From NCBI GenBank assembly GCA_012744475.1, contig JAAYBV010000038.1, positions 37,243 through 101,242 on the forward strand: a DNA stretch of 64,000 nucleotides. The letters are read 5' to 3'. A model generated the notes under the pieces. That model was not told where the DNA came from, made no database searches, and saw nothing but the letters and a program-made list of their open reading frames with translations. Positions 35,040 through 41,512 of the stretch are shown here, piece by piece. The first letter of the stretch is position 1; each line of letters starts with the position of its first letter. This DNA comes from Phycisphaerae bacterium (GTDB lineage Bacteria > Planctomycetota > Phycisphaerae > Sedimentisphaerales > Anaerobacaceae). Made by a program: the position numbers and the translations under genes.

Positions 35040-35444
35040 ATGGAGCCGATTCTGGCCAAGTGCGGCTATCGTTGTGACCTCTGCCCGGCCTTCGAGACCA
35101 ATCTCAAGGGCGAGCAGGACAAGAAAAGGCTGAGCAAAGCGATGGCCAAGTACTTCAATTGCCGGGTGCGTCCGGAGGAAATCCACCCGTGCAAAGGATG
35201 CCAGGCGGCTCCGGAAACCCCCGACAAGGATTGCCAGGTCTATCCCTGCGTCGTCAAGAGAGGGTTGCCCAATTGCGGGGCGTGCCCTCAGTTCGGCTGC
35301 GACAAGCTCAAGACGCGGATGGACGTGGTGGAAGAATGCCTCGCCAAGCATTCGGACGTGAGCAACGAGGACTACCGGCTCTACTTCCGCCCGTATCTGA
35401 GCCGAGCGGCCCTGACGCAGATCCACGTGTCGCGCGGTGGTTAG
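35040..35444 (+). CDS. DUF3795 cysteine-rich protein
   Basis: 134 residues with AAAGGAG nine bases before the ATG. The start EPILAKCGYRCDLCPAF is diagnostic of DUF3795. Further cysteines occur as CKGC, DCQVYPC, NCGACPQFGC, giving at least ten in pairs that could bind zinc or an iron-sulfur cluster. The family is common in anaerobes and has no known function. It appears monocistronic with its own promoter. Confidence 0.85.
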   Translation: MEPILAKCGYRCDLCPAFETNLKGEQDKKRLSKAMAKYFNCRVRPEEIHPCKGCQAAPETPDKDCQVYPCVVKRGLPNCGACPQFGCDKLKTRMDVVEECLAKHSDVSNEDYRLYFRPYLSRAALTQIHVSRGG

Positions 35445-35468
35445 GACGGCGGCAACGTCGTGCCGGAG

Positions 35469-36059
35469 CTATGGCCGGCCGCCGAGAAACCGGCGGGCGA
35501 AATCCGCAAAAGGCACCTCGCGGAAATACCGGCCGTGGATCGCGTGCGTCAGCTCCATGTCGTCCATGTCGTTGTAGTGCGGATACTTCTTTCGGACCTG
35601 CACAATGGTCATCTTCTGAAGCATTCGCCGGATCTCCGCGTCTTCCGGCCGGGCAGGAGTTGGCGTCTCCGTCGCCGCCTCCGGGACGGGGACGGCCTCG
35701 GGTGCGGTCGCTTCCGCCTCCGCTGTCTCAGTCTGCATGGTCAAGGGCGGCGGATACACTTTCACTCCGGACTTGCGGAACTCCGCGGCCCGGCGGTCCA
35801 TCTGTCCGGCGGTCATGATGTTGGGATCGAAAGCGTACCCCCGCTGTCTCCAATACGCCGCGTTGCGAATGGCCTGCGCCCGTTCAAACATCTCCGCGCA
35901 CGTCATCGTGTCGGCATCGAACGTGAACCCCTTGACCTTCCAGCTCCTGGCGCAAATCGCCGCCCGCGCACGAGGGTCGCGCATCCCGTCCGAACAACCC
36001 AGCACCAGCCAAGGCAAAGCCAACACAACAACCACGCGATATACCACGGCAGACTCCAT
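35469..36059 (-). CDS. Lipoprotein with a duplicated W-K-x-K-G-F-x-F-D motif
   Basis: 196 residues from the ATG, or 192 from a GTG at 36047 that has GGAG six bases upstream. The signal peptide ends VLGCSD, a lipobox. Two similar 25-30 residue units follow: WKVKGFTFDADTMTCAEMFE and RQRGYAFDPNIMTAGQMDRR. A Pro/Ala/Glu-rich linker leads to a C-terminal segment, YPHYNDMDDMELTHAIHGR(Y), resembling the short helical motif YxDMsDxELaxaIHxKYY found in phage and envelope proteins. Function unknown. Confidence 0.65.
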   Translation of the reverse strand: MESAVVYRVVVVLALPWLVLGCSDGMRDPRARAAICARSWKVKGFTFDADTMTCAEMFERAQAIRNAAYWRQRGYAFDPNIMTAGQMDRRAAEFRKSGVKVYPPPLTMQTETAEAEATAPEAVPVPEAATETPTPARPEDAEIRRMLQKMTIVQVRKKYPHYNDMDDMELTHAIHGRYFREVPFADFARRFLGGRP

Positions 36060-36087
36060 CGATTACACAGCACAATCAGGAATTGTC

Positions 36088-36116
36088 ATGATAAGCTCGG
36101 CGCAAGTTCCTGTCCA
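36088..36116 (-). promoter_or_regulatory. Promoter of the 35469 lipoprotein gene
   Basis: TGGACA, 17 bases, TATCAT on the minus strand, each five of six to consensus. The leader would be 20-30 bases. Confidence 0.6.
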
Positions 36117-36222
36117 GCCCCTTTCCGGAACCAGATGTCACTCGTGTCTGTCAAGATTTCAGGGCAGGACTCCTTTGAGGGCGCAAACCGCCAGGGGTGG
36201 CCGTCTCAATCCCGAAGAGCTG

Positions 36223-36292
36223 TTCGTAGTGACGCCGTCAGGCGTTAACCTCATCGCAATCCCGGTATGCCCTCACGGGCACACTACGAACC
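36223..36292. repeat. Hairpin repeats: one GNRA unit and one variant
   Basis: The unit at about 36265-36292 reads on the minus strand as stem TGCCC/GGGCA with loop GTGA. The variant at 36223 keeps the flank GTTCGTAGTG but has stem ACGCC/GGCGT with loop GTCA. Both lie downstream of the second Gfo/Idh/MocA gene. Confidence 0.75.
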
Positions 36293-36365
36293 ACCATCCC
36301 CAAAGCTACGTTGCACTACGCTTTGAGGCTGCCACCCAAATGCCAGGATCTTTTCAAACACACTG
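36293..36365. repeat. Half copy of the palindromic element (copy 6, one arm)
   Basis: CCATCCCCAAAGC, then TTTGAGGCTGCCAC, ATGCCAGGATCTTTTC and ACACA. Its reverse complement matches the left arm of the copy at 63876. It starts within five bases of the stop codon of the Gfo/Idh/MocA gene at 36370. Confidence 0.85.
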
Positions 36366-36369
36366 TCAC

Positions 36370-37491
36370 TCAGTCGGTCAGTGTGAAGGCCGGGAGGCGG
36401 ACGATCTTGCCGCCCTTCTGGGCCGACTGGTGGGCGCAGAGACCGACGCAGGTCCAGTTGGCGCTGGTGACGGCGTTGGGCCGCGGGTCGCGGTCTTCGA
36501 GCAGCGCCGAGACGAACTCGTTGACCAGGTGCGGGTGCGATCCGCCGTGACCGCCGCCCTGGATGAACGAGAGATGACCGGCGTCCTGGATCGTGCGCGT
36601 GAACTTGCGAATCTCTTCCGGCAGCCGATGGGCGTAGTCCGGCACCCGCACGCGCGAGGGAATCTCGGGCTCGGGCTTCTTGGCGGTGTGAAGGACGTGC
36701 TCTTCGCCCTCGACCAGCGTCCACTCGAAGCTCTTCTTCGAGCCGTAGACGTCGAAGCTCTCGCGGTACTGCCGGGCCGTGTCGAACAGGAACCGCCAGA
36801 TGTGAGCGGCGACGTCCGAGTCCTTGATCTGGATGTGACAGGACTCGATGGCGAACTGGTTGCCGCTCTTGCGGGCCAGTCTCGCGTTGATGGTGCCGGA
36901 GCCGAAACAGGAGACGTACTCGGCCCGGCCGTCGACCAGGCCCAGCACGGGCGAGACCACGTGCGTGGCGTAGTGCATCGGGATCATCCGCTCCCAGTAC
37001 TCGGGCCAGCCCTGCATGTCCTGCGGATGCGACGCCTGCATGTACTGGATCTTGCCCAGCTCACCCTTCTCGTACATCTCCTTGAGGAACAGGAACTCGC
37101 GGCTGTAGACCACCGTCTCGGCCATCATGTACTTCAGCCCCGTCTTCCTGACGAGCGAGACGATCTGCCTGCACTCGTCGATGGTCGTCGCCATCGGGAC
37201 GGTGCACATCACGTGCTTGCCCGCCTTCAGCGCCGCAATCGACATCGGGGCATGGTCGGGAATCGGCGAGTTGATGTGGACGAAATCGATCGCGGGATCG
37301 GCCAGCAGCTTGGCGTAGCTCGTGTAGCGCTTCTCGATCCCGCAGGCGTCGCCGATCTCGTTGAGTTTGGCCTTGTTGCGCCGGCAGATCGCCTCCACAT
37401 GAGCCTTCGGATGCGCCTGGTAGATGGGAATGAACTCCGCTCCGAACCCGAGCCCCACGATCGCCACGTTGACCTGTCCGCCTTTGCCCAT
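36370..37491 (-). CDS. Gfo/Idh/MocA-family oxidoreductase, cytoplasmic paralogue
   Basis: 373 residues from the ATG MGKGGQVN, which has AAGGAG eight bases upstream; the longer frame has no site. No signal peptide. Rossmann motif VAIVGLGFGAEFIPIY, then FVHINSPIPDHAPMS, GKHVMCTVPMA and the segment RKTGLKYMMAET shared with the paralogue at 23096. The C-terminal GGHGGSHPHLVNEFVSAL also matches it. Likely an NAD-dependent sugar or sugar-acid dehydrogenase, or a redox-neutral glycosidase of this fold. Substrate not known. Confidence 0.88.
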   Translation of the reverse strand: MGKGGQVNVAIVGLGFGAEFIPIYQAHPKAHVEAICRRNKAKLNEIGDACGIEKRYTSYAKLLADPAIDFVHINSPIPDHAPMSIAALKAGKHVMCTVPMATTIDECRQIVSLVRKTGLKYMMAETVVYSREFLFLKEMYEKGELGKIQYMQASHPQDMQGWPEYWERMIPMHYATHVVSPVLGLVDGRAEYVSCFGSGTINARLARKSGNQFAIESCHIQIKDSDVAAHIWRFLFDTARQYRESFDVYGSKKSFEWTLVEGEEHVLHTAKKPEPEIPSRVRVPDYAHRLPEEIRKFTRTIQDAGHLSFIQGGGHGGSHPHLVNEFVSALLEDRDPRPNAVTSANWTCVGLCAHQSAQKGGKIVRLPAFTLTD

Positions 37492-37816
37492 GATCCGCTC
37501 TCCTTCGTTCCAGAATGTGATGAAGGTCCGTCCCATGCCGGGCGCCCCGGTACCCGGATCAAACTACTGCCCGTACGGGCCTGCGTCAAACGCAAAAAGC
37601 GTGGGATCGCCGGCCGGTGTCTGCGTGTTTGCAGGTAGGTTCCTGCTGAGGCCAAGAAGGGTGAAGCCCGCACGGAGGAATCTGGCCGAGGACAAGCCAA
37701 TGGCCCCTTCATAGCCAGATTCCTCCACGGCGCTGCGCTCCGGTCGGAATGACAAAGTCGATTGCAGCCCCCGCGAAGATCTATCTACAAACATCAAGTA
37801 CATCCTTGCCGGCCAG
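37492..37816. repeat. Composite repeat region upstream of the palindromic element
   Basis: Contains a perfect 13-bp inverted repeat, GGAGGAATCTGGC (37674) and GCCAGATTCCTCC (37714-37726). It also holds a module, GGTCGGAATGACAAAGTCG to CTACAAACATCAAGT (37741-37800), that recurs inverted at 63806-63874. No gene seen. Confidence 0.7.
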
Positions 37817-37987
37817 TGTCTGTACAGATTTCACGGCAAGACCCATTTCCCAGCACAGAGCGCCATGTGTGGCAGCGGCAAACGGAGCAAGGCGGAGTTT
37901 GCCGATGGCTTCCACGGCATGCGTATCACCATCGGCAAGCCTTCGCTTGCCGCTGCCACACGCATGCCAGGGTGTTTTCACACACGA
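37817..37987. repeat. Palindromic dispersed element, GGCAA subfamily (copy 7)
   Basis: Near-identical through the middle to 5040-5208: TGTGTGGCAGCGGCAAACG, a core around GCATGCGTATCACCATCGGC, and TTGCCGCTGCCACACGCATG. Ends in TTTTCACACAC. The rest of 37988-38128 holds no gene. Confidence 0.85.
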
Positions 37988-38128
37988 TGGTCATCTCCAT
38001 GCGTCGAACGCGCCGGCTGCCCTTTTCTTGTGGACAGGCCAGGCCCAGAACGATTAAACGAGGACATATGGAGCGGCAGGTTCTGCGAACTGTCGTCAGA
38101 CAAGACCTGGGTGGCATGGGGAGTGACA

Positions 38129-38992
38129 ATGGCGCGGACGGCGTTGATCACAGGGGCGAGTTCGGGCATCGGCGCGACCTGTGCGGTGGCCCTGGCGGCG
38201 GAGGGATTCCGCGTGTTCCTGACGGCCAGGCGGCGGCAGGCACTGGAACAAGTCGCCGAGAGGATCAACGCCGCCCATGGCGAGGGCGATCGCGCGGCGT
38301 GGTTCGCCGGTGACGTGACGGACGCCTCGGCGCGTGGGGCTGCGGTACAGGCCATGATGGATCGCTGGGGCCGCATCGATGTGCTCGTCAACAACGCGGG
38401 ATATGCACTGCCCGGCGTGTGCGAAGAAGTCTCGTTGGACGACGTGCGCGACCAGTTCGAGGTGAACACGTTCGCGGCGCTGGCGATGATGCAACTGGTC
38501 GGGCCTCAGATGCACAAGCAAGGCCACGGGCGCATCATCAACATGAGCTCGATCTCCGGCCGGTTGTCGTTTCCGAGCCTGGGGATGTATGCCGCCAGCA
38601 AACACGCGCTGGAGGCAATCAGCGACGCCGCAAGACAGGAGTTCCGGCCGTGGAACATCCGGGTGGCGCTGATCGAGCCCAACGAGATCGCCACGGACAT
38701 CTGGCGCAGGAGCAGGGACCTCCTCCGGGCAGAGCCGGAACGGATGCGACAGAGCCCATTCGCCCCGTTCTACTCCCGGCAGGCGCGGTGGATCGACCGC
38801 GTCCTGACGGACGGCGCGGCTTCGGCTGATGCGGTCGCCCTCGCTGTCTGCCGCGCTGCAACCGCCCGGCGTCCGCGCGCACGCTATTGCCTGCCCGCGA
38901 AGGCTCGCGTGCGCATGCTCATGACCTATCTGCCGGCCTCGTGGCAGGACTGGCTGATCCGCCAGGCATTGCGCCGCGTCGAAGATCGCTGA
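38129..38992 (+). CDS. Short-chain dehydrogenase/reductase
   Basis: 287 residues from the ATG MARTALIT with GGGGAG five bases upstream; the longer frame runs through repeat sequence. Classical SDR: cofactor motif TGASSGIG, NNAG at about 85, catalytic Ser in INMSSISG and YAASK. Arg residues after the second strand (TARRRQAL) suggest NADP preference. The C-terminal 60 residues (QDWLIRQALRR) are amphipathic and may touch the membrane. Substrate unknown. Confidence 0.92.
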   Translation: MARTALITGASSGIGATCAVALAAEGFRVFLTARRRQALEQVAERINAAHGEGDRAAWFAGDVTDASARGAAVQAMMDRWGRIDVLVNNAGYALPGVCEEVSLDDVRDQFEVNTFAALAMMQLVGPQMHKQGHGRIINMSSISGRLSFPSLGMYAASKHALEAISDAARQEFRPWNIRVALIEPNEIATDIWRRSRDLLRAEPERMRQSPFAPFYSRQARWIDRVLTDGAASADAVALAVCRAATARRPRARYCLPAKARVRMLMTYLPASWQDWLIRQALRRVEDR

Positions 38993-39090
38993 TTCGCATA
39001 CACGTCCTTGACACGGACTGCGCGGACACGCATACTTCCGCCAGTCTTCACGATTGAGTTCACCACCGATTCGGGATCGGGACCTGCACG

Positions 39091-39921
39091 ATGAAGGAAA
39101 CGCCGTTCCTCCACGAACGACAAGTAGCCGTCGCGGCGGCGCGACGCGCCGGCGCGTATCTCCGGGCAAACCAGCATCAGGCGGCGATCGCGCAGATCAA
39201 GAGCGGCCCCCACGACTACGCCACCGCCCAGGACCTCGGCGCCGAGAAGCTGATCCTCGATGCGATCCGGGAGCGCTTCCCCGACGATGCGATCCTATCG
39301 GAGGAGTCGTATGCCCAACAATCCGGCGGCGAACGGCTCTGGGTCGTCGACCCGCTGGACGGAACGCGCAACTACGCCAACGGTCTGCCGCATTTTGCGG
39401 TCTCGATCGCGTTCTGCTACCGTGCGCAGGCGGTGGTGGGGGTTGTGTACGTCCCCTGTGAAGGAGACGAGCTGTTCTGCGCCGAGCGCGATGGCGGCGC
39501 GTTCCTGAACGAGCGGCCACTCCAGATGGCGTCCCCGTCGAAGTCCCTGTCGGCCAGTCTGGTCGCCACCGGCTTCGCGTACTACCAGGGCGCCGCGCTT
39601 GGCCCCCACGTTGCGACGCTGGAGACGGTGATGAACGTCGCAACGGACGTGCTGCGGCTGGGTTCGGCGGCCACCGACATCAGCTACGTCGCCGCCGGAC
39701 GGCTCGGGGCATACTATGAATCCGGCCTCAAACCGTGGGACGTCGCCGCCGCGGCGCTGATCGTACAGGAAGCCGGCGGCATCGTCTGCGAAACCTCGGG
39801 GCAGGCCCTCGACCTGTTCGCCAGGAACGGAGCCACGTTCTCTCTGAACGTGCTGGCGGCCAAGAACGCCGACATCCAGCGCCAACTGATCAATCTGCTG
39901 GCCACGCGGTACACGATCTGA
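39091..39921 (+). CDS. Inositol monophosphatase-family phosphatase
   Basis: 276 residues. Metal-binding motifs are intact: ILSEESY (Glu), WVVDPLDGTRNYANG (Asp-Pro-Leu-Asp-Gly-Thr) and KPWDVAAAALIVQEAGG. The family is Mg-dependent and lithium-sensitive and acts on inositol-1-phosphate, histidinol phosphate, 3'-phosphoadenosine 5'-phosphate or fructose-1,6-bisphosphate. The sequence alone does not choose among these. The ribosome site is weak (GGGACC). Neighbouring genes offer no pathway clue. Confidence 0.9.
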   Translation: MKETPFLHERQVAVAAARRAGAYLRANQHQAAIAQIKSGPHDYATAQDLGAEKLILDAIRERFPDDAILSEESYAQQSGGERLWVVDPLDGTRNYANGLPHFAVSIAFCYRAQAVVGVVYVPCEGDELFCAERDGGAFLNERPLQMASPSKSLSASLVATGFAYYQGAALGPHVATLETVMNVATDVLRLGSAATDISYVAAGRLGAYYESGLKPWDVAAAALIVQEAGGIVCETSGQALDLFARNGATFSLNVLAAKNADIQRQLINLLATRYTI

Positions 39922-39997
39922 TCGCAAGCGTGACATTCGGCACAGCTTCTTCCCATCCCGCCCAATCTCGCCACTCGACAATACGTAGTTGCCACAA

Positions 39998-40027
39998 TTG
40001 ACAAACGATGCGGCGATGCCCTATAGT
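39998..40027 (+). promoter_or_regulatory. Promoter of the 40131 secreted protein gene
   Basis: TTGACA, 18 bases, TATAGT. A near-consensus housekeeping promoter, giving a leader of about 95 bases. Confidence 0.65.
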
Positions 40028-40130
40028 GCGGGCGTGTCGGCGCGTCTGGAGGACGCCGCTTTCAAAGGCACACCCGTACAAACGTGAGGCGGGGAACACC
40101 CGAAACGAGTTTCTGCAAGGAGGCAGGACC

Positions 40131-40913
40131 ATGGGAAAGTCTCAAGTCATCGTATGCGCGCTGCTCGCGCTGGCAAGCACCGCCGCCGCCCAGAGCATTA
40201 CGTTTCCGTCTCTGGTTCGCAAAGGCGCCATCGAAACCCTCTCCGTAGAGCCGGCCGAACCGACCACGGCCTCGTCCGTCGTACTGTGCGCGACGGTCGC
40301 CGACGCCCTGAACCTGGAGCGGGTGGAAACCCGGCGGATCGGAAGCACCTTCATGGTCAAGATCTGCTGGAGCGAGGCGACAGGCGGTTTTCCAGGCTGG
40401 AATCAGAGACAATGCCGAGAGTCGCTCGGGGTATTGGCCAAGGGGAACTACTTCGCGATCGTGCAGTCGTACTGCGACGACCGTCTGGCCGGCAGCAAAC
40501 AACTGACGTTCAAGGTCGTCGAGGGTTCGGCGCCCGCGAAGCAGAAGGTGATCTACGATGTCTGGGTCACGCCGGAGAACCCAATTACCTCGGACAACAC
40601 TGTCGTAAACGTCTACGGCAAGTGGCCGACGGGCGGCTACTTGCAACCGATTTCGCTAGCGCGCCTCAGCGGCCGGACCGGCACCGTGGACCTGTATTGG
40701 GAAGCACCTGAGGGCAATGTCACCCAATCAGTAACGTCTTTCTACTGCGACGTGCCGCTGAAGATGACCTTGGCGGGCACGTACACGATCCGCGTGAGAG
40801 TGTACCTCGACGGGTTACTCGTCGATTGGGAGGAGATCTCCTTCGAGGTCACCGAAGGCAGTGGAAGCGGCTGGACGTGGGACCCCTTCTTCTGGGGCAT
40901 CGACCTGCCGTAG
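40131..40913 (+). CDS. Secreted protein with two Ig-like repeats, function unknown
   Basis: 260 residues from the ATG MGKSQVIV, which has AAGGAGG seven bases upstream. Signal peptide LLALASTAAAQ. Two beta-sandwich units can be seen, starting LSVEPAEPTTASSVVLCATV and VWVTPENPITSDNTVVNVYG, each about 100 residues. The first holds several cysteines (CWSE, RQCRES, SYCDDR) that may form disulfides. The C-terminus is Gly/Trp-rich (SGSGWTWDPFFWG). Its strong promoter and ribosome site suggest high expression. I do not recognise a family. Confidence 0.75.
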   Translation: MGKSQVIVCALLALASTAAAQSITFPSLVRKGAIETLSVEPAEPTTASSVVLCATVADALNLERVETRRIGSTFMVKICWSEATGGFPGWNQRQCRESLGVLAKGNYFAIVQSYCDDRLAGSKQLTFKVVEGSAPAKQKVIYDVWVTPENPITSDNTVVNVYGKWPTGGYLQPISLARLSGRTGTVDLYWEAPEGNVTQSVTSFYCDVPLKMTLAGTYTIRVRVYLDGLLVDWEEISFEVTEGSGSGWTWDPFFWGIDLP

Positions 40914-41512
40914 AAACGCCCCTTTCGGGAGTGTCCCGGCTTACGTCGGGATACTCCTATTACCATCAGTCTGTCGACCGCCGGCGGCCACAACATGCCA
41001 CCAACATCCGGCAGGGCTGGAACTGCAATGGCGGGCACCGCCTCCCCCTCGTTCATCACCCTGACCGTACGGTAAGAATCCATTCCCAAGAAACGGTGCC
41101 CACCGCCCTTCCATGGGCAACGATTTCATGGTACAGCATGGGCCGCCGGCGTCTATTGTGGCAACTGCGTATTCTTCATCGTCAATCCTGATGAGTCGCC
41201 CCTGGAAGACCGTGCAGGCACCGGCAGAGGGCAAGCCACACACCCCAGGACAGGAACGCCGGAACCGGCAAAAGGGAATTCCTGTTGTTCCGGGGGCCGC
41301 GATCTGGTACAAATGGGGAGTACGGAAGCGCAATTTCGTGAGCTTGTCGCCGGAGCGCAGCATCATGAACCAGACACCCCGCCGGGACGGCTCGCACCGA
41401 AGGTGGTTTCGGAGGCCGCAATGCAATGCGTTCTGCCGAGCGCACGGCAGAAATGAAACGCATGTACATTTGCCTGTGGACGATCTGAGAGCTTTCTTGA
41501 AGGAGGACGAAC
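40914..41512. other. Gene-free leader region of the 41513 mosaic gene
   Basis: About 600 bases without a supported gene. A weak promoter-like pair (TTGTTC, 17 bases, TACAAA near 41294-41322) could start a leader of about 190 bases. No terminator with a clear T-run follows the 40131 gene. Confidence 0.4.

Noticed and set aside
36296..36365. Short frames reading HYALRLPP-like peptides in several intergenic regions
   Set aside because: They are translations of the palindromic DNA element and recur in both directions without start signals.
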